A DNA stretch of 6,731 nucleotides from Spirochaeta sp. (GTDB lineage: Bacteria > Spirochaetota > Spirochaetia > DSM-27196 > SLAA01), in NCBI GenBank assembly GCA_020201015.1, contig JAIVHN010000057.1, positions 1-6,731 on the forward strand. Reading direction: 5' to 3'. The position numbers were made by a program, and so were the translations under genes. Shown here in pieces: positions 1 through 6,648 of the stretch (position 1 is its first letter; each line of letters begins with the position of its first letter). Below the pieces are notes generated by a model that had not been told where the DNA came from, did no database searches, and was given only the letters and a program-made list of their open reading frames with translations.

Positions 1-1861
1 GCGTGCGCACGGTTATGGGCCGGTTGCCAACTGCGTTGAACATTTTTGTCAGCATCTGAGTCTGTTCATCCTCGGTCGGTGCATTGCGGCGTGATAGAAA
101 CATGAACTCGGTACGCAGCAGCCCTACACCTTCGGCTCCGTTTGAGTTTACGTGATTCGCACCGGCAAGATCCCCAATGTTGGCTTCTACGGTAATGAGC
201 CGCTCGTCTTGGGTGTAGGCGGCCTCGCCGCTACGTTCTCTGAGGTCCTGGCGTCGATCAAGCCATGCCTGACGTTTTGTGCTGAACTTGTTTTGTGTGC
301 TTTCGTCGGGGTTGAGGATTACGGTGCCCGATTGTCCGTCAATTGCGGCACTTGTCGCCTGGCAGGCCCAGTCGGCCGAGACACCGGCCACGGCCGGAAT
401 AGCTAAGGCACGAGCAAGGATGGCCGCATGTGAGGTAGGGCCGCCCTGTTCAGTAATAATCCCCAGTATTCGTTCGGGGTCCAGTTGGGCGGTATCCGAC
501 GGGGTCAGCTCACGGGCACATAAAATGACAGGGCTGTCCGGTCCGGCACTGGCGCCGTTGTCCTCTTCTAAGAGTTCGCGCAACACTGCCCGCCTGACGT
601 CGTGGATATCGACCGCTCGTTGTGCCAGATACGGTTCGGCGTTTGCAGCGTAGGCCTGTGCGAGTTCCTGCATAGTGTCGGAATAGGCGCGGGCGGCGTT
701 GTTTCCAGACTCGCCGACGGATGTATTGACAGCCTCAAGCACCTCGGGATCGTCAAGAATAAGTTGGTGAGCCTCAAGAATTTCCGCCTCACCGGCCGCT
801 CCCCGCGCGCCCAAGGAATGCACTTGCTTCTTCATGCGACTGCGAACGCGGTCACGTGCGGCGTCAAAGAGCTCAAGCTCGTACTCGGCGTCGGCGGCGG
901 CATGATCCGGCAGTTCCGGTTCTGTAGTCTCAACGCGGTAAAGTGGGCCCACTGCCCAACCCTCGGAGATGCCGGTGGGCCTGCGTAGGGAGCTTTCGTC
1001 GTCGGTTGGGGATTTTGCCGCCGTTGAGGAAGGAGCTGCCACGTTAGAGCGCTTAGCAACGGGACCTGCTTTCCGAGTCTCCGGCGGTGCTACCGCTTCG
1101 CCAAAGTTCTCTGCTACGAGGTCCGCAATTCCCTGGATTGCCTGGTCGGACTCCGGGCCTTTGGCGCGGACCTCTATTGTGTCGCCGTGTGTTACCGACA
1201 GAAGGGTGATGCGGTTAAGACTTGCAGCATTCACAAACTCGGATTCCTTTGTGAGGTTTCGCACCATTACCTGAGCCTTATACTTTGAGCAGGCCTCAAC
1301 GAACTTTGCGGCGGGCCGCGCATGCAGCCCATGGTGGGTAAGGATTTGGAATGTGTGCCCGCCGCCAGCCGGGGTTTCGATCAGTGAGGCTGGCTCAGCT
1401 GCGTATGCAAGCTCGTCGGGGCTTTCGTCGGTTTCGGCATCCGCAGATGTGGCGGCACCAAGTTGTTGTTGCTTGGGAAGAAGCGCATTCATGGCCTCGG
1501 CCGCCACAGTAGCTAAGTCAGCTCCAATTCCTATTTGCACCGCTGCAGCAACAGCGCCCTCTACCAGGGGGCCAGCGCATATGCGAACCAAGTCGATATA
1601 GTCGTCACCCAAAAACTCCAGCGCAGTTTCGGCACTCAGAATGGCACTTCCCAGATCCATGAGCACCAGCACACCGTCGGGGGAAAAGACCGACTCAATG
1701 GCTTCCATTATTTGAGTTGCATCGGTGCCGAGCTGTTCGTGGTCGTCGCCGACCCCGCCTGCATGGGCTATGGGTATAGAAGCTTCGCTGACGCCTGCTG
1801 CAAGGCCTGCCGCACCTGCTGCAAGTTCGCGACTATGCGAAACAATAACGAGACCAACCAT
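1..1861 (-). CDS. dhaM: DhaM, PTS-type phosphoryl donor of dihydroxyacetone kinase (EIIA-HPr-Enzyme I fusion), 3' end outside window
   Basis: The frame from ATG 1861-1859 stays open for 620 codons to the window edge. An SD GGAG (1872-1869) lies 7 bases upstream of this ATG. Residues 1-130 are a mannose-type EIIA domain with VIVSHS at 5-10 (phosphoryl His9 at the same position as in E. coli DhaM) and LMDLGSA at 67-73. An acidic Ala/Pro linker (about 135-165) leads to an HPr domain (about 167-254) with GLHARPA and active His180; the HPr regulatory-serine position is Ser214. A second linker (254-296) leads to Enzyme I: helical HPr-binding region (about 330-440, EAHQLILDDPE), swivel domain with GGPTSHAAILAR (His478), and the start of the PEP-binding barrel with NGAEGVGLLRTEF (573-586). 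E. coli DhaM (about 470 residues) stops after the swivel domain; this one continues, and about 240 further residues would be expected. The family role is cytosolic transfer of phosphate from PEP via EI, HPr and EIIA to DhaL-bound ADP. It is the third gene of dhaKLM. Confidence 0.93.
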   Translation of the reverse strand, partial: MVGLVIVSHSRELAAGAAGLAAGVSEASIPIAHAGGVGDDHEQLGTDATQIMEAIESVFSPDGVLVLMDLGSAILSAETALEFLGDDYIDLVRICAGPLVEGAVAAAVQIGIGADLATVAAEAMNALLPKQQQLGAATSADAETDESPDELAYAAEPASLIETPAGGGHTFQILTHHGLHARPAAKFVEACSKYKAQVMVRNLTKESEFVNAASLNRITLLSVTHGDTIEVRAKGPESDQAIQGIADLVAENFGEAVAPPETRKAGPVAKRSNVAAPSSTAAKSPTDDESSLRRPTGISEGWAVGPLYRVETTEPELPDHAAADAEYELELFDAARDRVRSRMKKQVHSLGARGAAGEAEILEAHQLILDDPEVLEAVNTSVGESGNNAARAYSDTMQELAQAYAANAEPYLAQRAVDIHDVRRAVLRELLEEDNGASAGPDSPVILCARELTPSDTAQLDPERILGIITEQGGPTSHAAILARALAIPAVAGVSADWACQATSAAIDGQSGTVILNPDESTQNKFSTKRQAWLDRRQDLRERSGEAAYTQDERLITVEANIGDLAGANHVNSNGAEGVGLLRTEFMFLSRRNAPTEDEQTQMLTKMFNAVGNRPITVRT

Positions 1862-1873
1862 AAATCTACTCCG

Positions 1874-2497
1874 TTATCTTGCAAGGGTTTCTGAGGCGGC
1901 CTTTAACATAAGGTACGTTGATGTGGCACCCGGATCTTGATGATCCTTACTGCGCTCGCCCAAGTAACTTGCACGGCCTTTGCGCGCGACGAGCGCCACG
2001 GTTGCCTTCATGCCTTGCTCTGCGGCCTCAACCCCAGCGGCCAACATAGGCGTAATACCCTTGTCAACAGCTGCCCTCATAGCCTCAATGGCTGGCAGCC
2101 ATGCATCGACCATGGTCTTGTCTTCCAGTACCGCTTTGCCTCGTGCGACTACTCCGTCTACGCCAGCTGCAAACAGTTCAAGCAAGCCCGGGGCGTCAAG
2201 CTCTGTCTTACCGACCGTCTGCATGCTGCCTTTGAGAAAAAAGGTACCATATAACGGGCCGGATGCGCCGCCGACTGTTTTTATAAGCGTCATCGAGACC
2301 GTTTTGCACGCAGCTCCAATGTCTTTTGGCGGTTGTTGCTCAAGCGCTTCTGTTACCTTCGAAAAGCCTCGTGCCATGTTAATACCGTGGTCGGCATCAC
2401 CAATAGCAGAGTCGAGCTCGGTTAGGTAGCTCTTGTTCTCGGTGTAGATGTCATCCAGTTTGTGCAGCCACGCGACTACCGAGTCGGTTGTTACCAT
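1874..2497 (-). CDS. dhaL: DhaL, ADP-binding subunit of PEP-dependent dihydroxyacetone kinase
   Basis: The product is 207 residues, the usual DhaL length (about 210). DhaL holds ADP/ATP as a permanent coenzyme and transfers its gamma phosphate to dihydroxyacetone held in DhaK; DhaM then re-phosphorylates the bound ADP. The metal-binding signature is intact: LDSAIGDADHG at 28-38 supplies Asp29, Asp34 and Asp36, matching the three Mg-binding aspartates of E. coli DhaL. The nucleotide-binding glycine/serine loop is GGASGPLYGT at 76-85, and the conserved C-terminal segment KGRASYLGERS with HQDPGATS lies at 173-193. The ATG at 2497 lies 3 bases after the dhaK stop, with GGGGGA 8 bases upstream as SD, so it is probably translationally coupled. 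dhaM begins 12 bases after its stop. Nothing looks truncated or mutated. Confidence 0.96.
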   Translation of the reverse strand: MVTTDSVVAWLHKLDDIYTENKSYLTELDSAIGDADHGINMARGFSKVTEALEQQPPKDIGAACKTVSMTLIKTVGGASGPLYGTFFLKGSMQTVGKTELDAPGLLELFAAGVDGVVARGKAVLEDKTMVDAWLPAIEAMRAAVDKGITPMLAAGVEAAEQGMKATVALVARKGRASYLGERSKDHQDPGATSTYLMLKAASETLAR

Positions 2498-2500
2498 AGC

Positions 2501-3502
2501 TTATATCCCCCAGCGGAGTCCGGCCGTGTGAACCGGTGCGTCCCAAAGCTTGAGCATGTTGGGATCGGCCCTAAGAAGCGTAATAGAGAACCCTTGCATT
2601 TCAAGAGAGGTGATGTAGTTGCCGACCAAACGGCGAGCAATTTTTATACCCTTACCTTGCGCAACCTTCACAAACTCGTTGTAGAGGAGATACAGCTCAA
2701 TAAGGGGCGTGCCGCCCATGCCGTTGATCATAACTATAGTCTCATCACCGCTTTTAAAAGGCAGGTCGCTCAGAATTGCGTCGCTCATACTACTAACGAT
2801 TTCTGCTGCACTTTTCATTTTCATGCGTTCGCGCCCCGGTTCGCCGTGAATGCCGATGCCGACCTCGATCTCGTTTGGTCCTAACTCAAAGGTTGGCTTG
2901 CCAGCGGACGGCACGGTGCAGGAGGTAAGTGCCGTGCCCATGGATCTCCCATTTGCCTGGCAGGCGCGGCCGATATTTGCAACTTCTTGTAGGTTGTCGC
3001 CGCGCTCGGCGGCGGCTCCAATAATTTTTTCTGTAAGTACGGTAAGCCCAACCCCGCGGCGGCCGGTGGTGTGCAGGCTGTCCTTTACCGCGACATCGTC
3101 CTCAATAACTACGGCCTGTACATCAATCCCTTCAGCCTGGCAAAGCTCCGCAGCCATTTCAAAGTTCATGACGTCACCGGTGTAGTTCTTAACCAGATGC
3201 AGAACGCCTTTCCCGCCGTTGACTGCTTTGGTGGCCGCTTCCATTTGATCCGGGGTTGGAGAGGTGAAAATGTCGCCCGGACAGGCGGCATCAAGCATAC
3301 CTTTGCCGACAAAACCTCCATGCATCGGCTCATGACCGCTCCCACCACCCGATACAACGCCAACCTTGCCCAGGACTGGGGCATCGGCACGCACAACGTA
3401 ATGCGGTTCGAAGTGTACTTTAATGATGTCGGCATGTGCGGCCTGAAGCCCTTCGAGCGACTCTCGAACAACATCTTCCGGCTTGTTGATGAGTTTTTTC
3501 AT
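2501..3502 (-). CDS. dhaK: DhaK, dihydroxyacetone-binding subunit of PEP-dependent dihydroxyacetone kinase
   Basis: DhaK presents dihydroxyacetone, bound covalently through a histidine, for phosphorylation to dihydroxyacetone phosphate, which enters glycolysis. The product is 333 residues, within the 330-356 range of PTS-type DhaK and much shorter than the roughly 550-residue ATP-dependent kinases. GGGSGHEP at 52-59 contains the substrate-contacting His57. KNYTGD at 105-110 contains Asp110, equivalent to the catalytic-site aspartate. GIGIHGEPG at 215-223 contains His219, the expected hemiaminal-forming histidine. The C-terminal NGMGGTP loop (260-266) is also present. I chose ATG 3502 because GGAG (3512-3509) lies 6 bases upstream and the protein then starts MKKLINKPEDVV as in homologues. 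An ATG at 3514 overlaps that SD, and the frame open further upstream runs antisense-free through the spacer into thiP and looks non-coding. It is the first gene of dhaKLM. Confidence 0.96.
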   Translation of the reverse strand: MKKLINKPEDVVRESLEGLQAAHADIIKVHFEPHYVVRADAPVLGKVGVVSGGGSGHEPMHGGFVGKGMLDAACPGDIFTSPTPDQMEAATKAVNGGKGVLHLVKNYTGDVMNFEMAAELCQAEGIDVQAVVIEDDVAVKDSLHTTGRRGVGLTVLTEKIIGAAAERGDNLQEVANIGRACQANGRSMGTALTSCTVPSAGKPTFELGPNEIEVGIGIHGEPGRERMKMKSAAEIVSSMSDAILSDLPFKSGDETIVMINGMGGTPLIELYLLYNEFVKVAQGKGIKIARRLVGNYITSLEMQGFSITLLRADPNMLKLWDAPVHTAGLRWGI

Positions 3503-3539
3503 GTCCTTCTCCATCGATGTCGGATATCCCGTGGGTAAA

Positions 3540-3568
3540 AGGTTACACCTTGTCGTCTTGAACAGCAA
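3540..3568 (-). promoter_or_regulatory. Weak candidate sigma70 promoter for dhaKLM
   Basis: On the minus strand TTGCTG (3568-3563) and TAACCT (3545-3540) are separated by 17 bases, about 31 bases ahead of the predicted dhaK ribosome site region and start. Each hexamer matches consensus at only three positions, so this is a placement guess. The gene order (unrelated thiP upstream, 157-base spacer) makes a separate dha promoter in this spacer likely even if these exact boxes are wrong. Confidence 0.25.
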
Positions 3569-3586
3569 TGAAAACATGTGAATGAA

Positions 3587-3604
3587 CAAGCAATGCATGG
3601 CTTG
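3587..3604. promoter_or_regulatory. 18-bp near-perfect palindrome, possible operator upstream of dhaK
   Basis: CAAGCAATGCATGGCTTG is symmetric about 3595/3596 with only one mismatched pair (positions 3592 and 3599). It lies about 20 bases upstream of the candidate dha -35 box, a typical place for an activator or repressor dimer. No regulator gene is in the window, so the binding protein is unknown. The site partly overlaps the tandem repeat at 3594-3629, which could produce part of the symmetry by chance. Confidence 0.35.
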
Positions 3605-3629
3605 CATGGTGTGCCTGGTGTGCCTGGTG
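3594..3629. repeat. Four-copy 9-bp tandem repeat in the thiP-dhaK spacer
   Basis: Reading the plus strand, four adjacent 9-base units are visible: TGCATGGCT, TGCATGGTG, TGCCTGGTG, TGCCTGGTG. The last two are identical and the first two differ by one or two bases. The array lies after the thiP stop and before dhaK and is not in a recognisable gene. It may be a slippage-prone minisatellite or iterated binding sites. Confidence 0.75.
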
Positions 3630-3659
3630 TCGTGACGGTCGCTATCATTGAGCTGACTG

Positions 3660-5312
3660 CTAAAGTCCTTGTCCCTCACGCGCGTACGATGTGGCATCCA
3701 GTGCCAGAAACGCCACCAGCGTAACAAGGATATAACAGACACCAAGGGCCAGGGCAACATCAAAACTCTGAAAACCAATGAGTCTATACATCGCAATTGG
3801 AAAGGTGACGATTTCTCCACGTCCAATAGTCAACACAGCCGAAAAGTCCGCCAAACTTAGCGAGAATGCAAATATATAGGAGTTCACCACGCCGCGCCAG
3901 AGCAACGGTACCTCCAGGGTAAAGAGCCGGCGAATGAGGCCTGCGCCAAGACTCTCGGCGCTTTCACTGTAGCGGATCGGCAAGGTTTCCATGGTGCTGC
4001 GTATGCCGCGGAACACCAGTGGAAAGGACATAATGCTTTGGGTAAGGAGGATGAGGGTAAAGGGCGAGAGGGTACCAAACCAGAGCAGGCGCATCCCCAG
4101 GCTGAAGGTCACACTTGATACCGCTAAAGGCAAAGTAAAGAGCGTGTCGAGGTACGCAACGCGCTTGCCTCGCAGAACTCGAGCTGCCGCATACGCGCCC
4201 GCCGTGCTGAGCGCGCCGGAGACCAACGCAATCTGGAGGCTGGTGAGCACCACCTCGGGAAAGCCAGCACGAATAATTTCAGCAATGTCACGGCCGCCTA
4301 TGCGGCCAACAAAAAGCGCGCGGTAAGATAGAAGGCTCCATTCCTCGCCCGGGCGAAAGGAACGAACGGCAATGGCCAGCAGGGGCGCAAACAAGAACAG
4401 CAGGATAACTATCCAGTACAACACACACGTAATGCGCAGCGCAGCCGAGACCTCCCTCCAGTCGTAGGCTCGGAACCGCCTCCCAGCCTTTGTTACCGCA
4501 AGTCGCCTGTTGGAAACGCGCTGCAACAGATACACAGCCGTGCCGCACACCACGATCTGCAGTAGTGCGAGCACTCCGGCGGCGGTGAGGTTCAGGTGAG
4601 TAAACATCTCCTGATAAATTCGGACCTCGAGGGTTGCGTAACGCACACCGCCAAAGATCAGCACAATTCCAAAGCTAATAAAGCAGTACAAAAAAATGAT
4701 GGTGCCAGCGGCTAACAGGGAGGGCAGCAGTAGCGGCAGGTAGAGATAGCGGAACCGATCCAACCGGGTTTCACCAAGTGAGCGTGAAACCTCGCGGTAG
4801 CGGTCGTCGACGGCAAGCATCCCGGTAGATAGAATTCGCAGTGCGACCGAGATGTTGAACATCACATGTGCAATGATGATGCCGACAGGCGAGTAGATCA
4901 TGGTGAGGTCTATCCCAAAGCCGCGCTGCAACGCTACTCCCAGCACACCGCTGCGTCCGTAGAAACTAATAACAGCTAGAATCACAATGAGGCTTGGCAG
5001 GACAAATGGGAGCAAGGTGAGGCTTTGGACCAAGCGTTTGCCGGGGAACTTGATTTTTGCCAGAAAGAACGCGCCGGGTAGGGCGAGCAGCAGTGAAAGC
5101 AGTGCCGAGACGGCTGCCTGCCCGGCAGAGAACTGGAGGCTTCGAAAGGTACTGGATCGCAGTAGCGTCGCGTGGACCCGGCCTGCCCAGTCAAGCAGGC
5201 CGTGGTCAAGCACCCCGGCGCCAAGCACGCTCAGCACCGGGGGAAGTAACAGGACGCCGAAAAGAAGCGCTACCAGCGCCGGGCCGACCGAGCGGCCGCG
5301 TGGCGCGGTCAT
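3660..5312 (-). CDS. thiP: ThiP, fused two-domain permease of the thiamine/TPP ABC transporter
   Basis: The product is 550 residues (E. coli ThiP is 536), a fusion of two binding-protein-dependent permease domains that together form the inner-membrane channel for thiamine and its phosphates. About twelve hydrophobic segments are visible, six per half, e.g. 10-30, 66-86, 98-116, 142-160, 198-220, 245-264, 296-316, 357-378, 390-412, 418-436, 476-494 and 518-539. Each half has an EAA-type cytoplasmic loop for docking the ATPase: EVSRSLGETRLDRFRYLYLP at 174-193 and ESAESLGAGLIRRLFTLEVP at 450-469. The start at 5312 gives an ATGA overlap with the thiB stop, which implies translational coupling. 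A GTG at 5330 in the same frame is possible, but its SD would sit only one base away. No thiQ ATPase gene follows; the next gene is dhaK. Confidence 0.92.
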   Translation of the reverse strand: MTAPRGRSVGPALVALLFGVLLLPPVLSVLGAGVLDHGLLDWAGRVHATLLRSSTFRSLQFSAGQAAVSALLSLLLALPGAFFLAKIKFPGKRLVQSLTLLPFVLPSLIVILAVISFYGRSGVLGVALQRGFGIDLTMIYSPVGIIIAHVMFNISVALRILSTGMLAVDDRYREVSRSLGETRLDRFRYLYLPLLLPSLLAAGTIIFLYCFISFGIVLIFGGVRYATLEVRIYQEMFTHLNLTAAGVLALLQIVVCGTAVYLLQRVSNRRLAVTKAGRRFRAYDWREVSAALRITCVLYWIVILLFLFAPLLAIAVRSFRPGEEWSLLSYRALFVGRIGGRDIAEIIRAGFPEVVLTSLQIALVSGALSTAGAYAAARVLRGKRVAYLDTLFTLPLAVSSVTFSLGMRLLWFGTLSPFTLILLTQSIMSFPLVFRGIRSTMETLPIRYSESAESLGAGLIRRLFTLEVPLLWRGVVNSYIFAFSLSLADFSAVLTIGRGEIVTFPIAMYRLIGFQSFDVALALGVCYILVTLVAFLALDATSYAREGQGL

Positions 5313-6373
5313 CGCATTACGTCTTCCCACGCCTCAAGCCAGTCCGAGAAGTTCTCAGCAACATAGTCCGGTTCAAGGTGTACTGCGGTCTCAACGGATG
5401 GGCCAGCAAGGAAGGCCTCGGGCAGCTCCACCTCGGGATGTATAGGATACATGATCTGCGACAGTGCAATGAGCTCTTGAAACTCGGGTGATACAATGTA
5501 GTCGATAAGCCGCTCGGCGTTCAGTCGGTTGGTTGCTCCCCGCACGATTCCGGCCACCTCAACCTGTAGGTATGCGGAGCTGTCAAAGAGGAGCGCGCGG
5601 TAGCGGTCAGTTTCTTCAAACTCGCGGTGATAGGCCGGGCTGGTTTCGTAACTGAGGACAATTGGTGCCTCCTGCTGGGTGTAGAGGCCGTAGCCCTCGC
5701 TCCAACCACCGGTGACGGTGAGGATGTTCGGCTCAAGTTCGCGCCAGAAGTCCAGATATCCTTCCTCGCCGAACACCGCAATGGTGTAGAGCAGGAAGTT
5801 GCGGCCGGGTGAGCTTGTGCCGGGGTTCATGAGAATAATGCTGTTGCGCAGACGCGGATCCAGCAGTTCATCCCAGCTTTGCGGCGGGTTGCTCAGCAGC
5901 TCGGAGTCGTAGTTAAGGGTAATGTAGCCAAAGTCATACGGCACCACCAGGTCGTCCGGGGCGATGTCTAACTCAGGGCGCACCAGTTCGATGTTTGCCG
6001 GGCGGTACGGTTCCAGCAGCCGGTCTGAGCGCAACCGCGGCAGATAGGTGGTGTCCAGACCAATGACGACATCGGCCCGAGGATTCTCCCGCTCCAGATA
6101 GAGCTGGGTGTACACCGCGCCGGTATCACCAATGCGCTGCAGGTCAACCTCAACGCCGTACTGTTCGAGGAAGTGCTCGGCAATTGCACGGCGCAGCGTT
6201 CCAGGCAAGGAGTCGTAGCCGTAGATCACAAGCTCGGTGGTCTCGACGCTGCGTTCCTCGACTGGAGCGTGGGTAGCTTCACCGGCACCGCCAGCGGGAA
6301 GCCCCACTACAAGGACCGTGAATAACAACATCGATATGAGAACTCGAGATAAGCAAAAAGAACGAATGGACAT
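5309..6373 (-). CDS. thiB: ThiB (TbpA), periplasmic thiamine/TPP-binding protein
   Basis: This is the extracytoplasmic receptor that hands thiamine, TMP or TPP to ThiP. The product is 354 residues. Residues 1-36 are a Sec signal peptide (basic start, hydrophobic 11-23, Ala-rich cleavage region) with no lipobox Cys, so the mature protein should be soluble in the periplasm. Alignment by eye to E. coli ThiB places the thiazole/pyrimidine-stacking residues at Tyr53 (in YGYDS), Trp224 (in GGWSEGYGLY) and Tyr242 (in LSYETSPAYH). Other shared blocks are ADVVIGLD (100-107), NPPQSWDEL (162-170), NPGTSSPG (183-190), YLQVEVA (268-274) and MYPI (308-311). I chose ATG 6373 because GGAGG (6384-6380) lies 6 bases upstream. 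An in-frame ATG at 6391 would lie upstream of that SD. Its context is a TPP riboswitch upstream and thiP overlapping downstream. Confidence 0.95.
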   Translation of the reverse strand: MSIRSFCLSRVLISMLLFTVLVVGLPAGGAGEATHAPVEERSVETTELVIYGYDSLPGTLRRAIAEHFLEQYGVEVDLQRIGDTGAVYTQLYLERENPRADVVIGLDTTYLPRLRSDRLLEPYRPANIELVRPELDIAPDDLVVPYDFGYITLNYDSELLSNPPQSWDELLDPRLRNSIILMNPGTSSPGRNFLLYTIAVFGEEGYLDFWRELEPNILTVTGGWSEGYGLYTQQEAPIVLSYETSPAYHREFEETDRYRALLFDSSAYLQVEVAGIVRGATNRLNAERLIDYIVSPEFQELIALSQIMYPIHPEVELPEAFLAGPSVETAVHLEPDYVAENFSDWLEAWEDVMR

Positions 6374-6385
6374 AGTCAGCCTCCA

Positions 6386-6405
6386 ATACATGTTGAACTA
6401 TGTAT
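6386..6405 (-). promoter_or_regulatory. Small hairpin next to the thiB ribosome-binding site
   Basis: ATACAT and ATGTAT form a 6-bp stem with an 8-base loop, ending one base before the thiB SD GGAGG (6384-6380). Further upstream in the leader, CUCC (6420-6417) is complementary to GGAG of the SD. The leader between aptamer and thiB shows no GC-rich stem followed by a U-run. This points to control at translation initiation rather than by a Rho-independent terminator, though the actual fold is inferred. Confidence 0.3.
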
Positions 6406-6461
6406 AACAGTTGCTCGGAGAGTTGAGATACAAAACTTTCGGGTGGTAGGTCTGCATAGGA

Positions 6462-6560
6462 CGCGACTTCCTCCGCCGGCATTATCCGGATCAGGTACCC
6501 GGGTGTGTTCTCAGCCGCCCATTTATGCAACGCATAACCGGAAGCAGCACCCCTTCGCTG
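6462..6560 (-). promoter_or_regulatory. TPP riboswitch (THI element) upstream of thiB
   Basis: The minus strand carries the THI-box core: GGGGUGC (6553-6547), CUGAGA (6514-6509), ACCUGAU (6496-6490), and CCGGAUAAUGCCGG (6489-6476) followed by GGAGGAAGUC. Helices can be paired by eye. P1 is GCGA (6558-6555) with UCGC (6466-6463). P2 is GCUGC with GCGGC. The variable P3a is UUAUGC-GUU-GCAUAA (6537-6523). P4 is ACCC with GGGU, and P5 is CCGG with CCGG. In this family TPP binding represses expression, so thiBP should be switched on when TPP is scarce. The aptamer ends 88 bases before the thiB start. Confidence 0.96.
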
Positions 6561-6565
6561 ATCTC

Positions 6566-6595
6566 AAGGTACCGCAGTTCGCCTGCGGAGGTCAA
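6566..6595 (-). promoter_or_regulatory. Candidate sigma70 promoter of thiBP
   Basis: On the minus strand TTGACC (6595-6590, five of six consensus bases) and TACCTT (6571-6566, three of six) are 18 bases apart. Transcription would begin near 6559, directly before the P1 strand of the riboswitch, which is where a transcript carrying the whole aptamer should start. A 6-bp hairpin CCGCAG-TTCGC-CTGCGG (6572-6588) fills the spacer. Confidence 0.45.
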
Positions 6596-6623
6596 GCGCG
6601 GCGGGTCCACCGCTTGAACTCCG
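6586..6623. promoter_or_regulatory. 13-bp inverted repeat between the divergent thiB and recQ promoters
   Basis: The arms 6586-6598 (CGGAGGTCAAGCG) and 6611-6623 (CGCTTGAACTCCG) are inverted repeats with a single mismatch (6591 against 6618) around a 12-base centre. The arms contain the -35 hexamers of both predicted divergent promoters. No T-run follows on either strand, so a terminator is unlikely. An operator site or simple symmetric promoter pair is possible. Confidence 0.5.
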
Positions 6624-6642
6624 GGGCCCGGCCAGCCATACT
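6614..6642 (+). promoter_or_regulatory. Candidate sigma70 promoter of the recQ-like gene
   Basis: TTGAAC (6614-6619) and CATACT (6637-6642) are spaced by exactly 17 bases, each matching consensus at four of six positions. The predicted start site, 7-8 bases after the -10 box, is about 6649-6650, at the GTG start codon of the helicase frame. Confidence 0.45.
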
Positions 6643-6648
6643 GGGGCC

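Noticed and set aside
152..2884. Plus-strand open frames opposite dhaK, dhaL and dhaM
   Set aside because: They are antisense shadows of genes with clear family motifs and show no recognisable domains.
3503..3659. Rho-independent terminator after thiP
   Set aside because: Only short AT-containing stems without a following U-run are present, so I could not support a terminator.
3503..3826. A long N-terminal extension of dhaK in the same open frame, reaching into thiP
   Set aside because: It overlaps thiP coding sequence in another frame, is rich in Trp, Arg and His with the repeat translated as a TRH pattern, and homologues start at MKKLINKP with a good SD at 3512-3509.
5313..5330. GTG 5330 as the thiP start
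   Set aside because: The nearest purine-rich sequence is only one base away, and ATG 5312 gives the common ATGA overlap with thiB.
1874..6373. A functional link between thiamine uptake and dihydroxyacetone metabolism through TPP-dependent enzymes
   Set aside because: Adjacency on one strand with a 157-base spacer is weak evidence, and no TPP-dependent enzyme gene is in the window.
6374..6391. ATG 6391 as the thiB start
   Set aside because: The strong SD GGAGG at 6384-6380 lies inside this extension and serves ATG 6373; the added residues MYWRLT do not resemble a signal peptide start.
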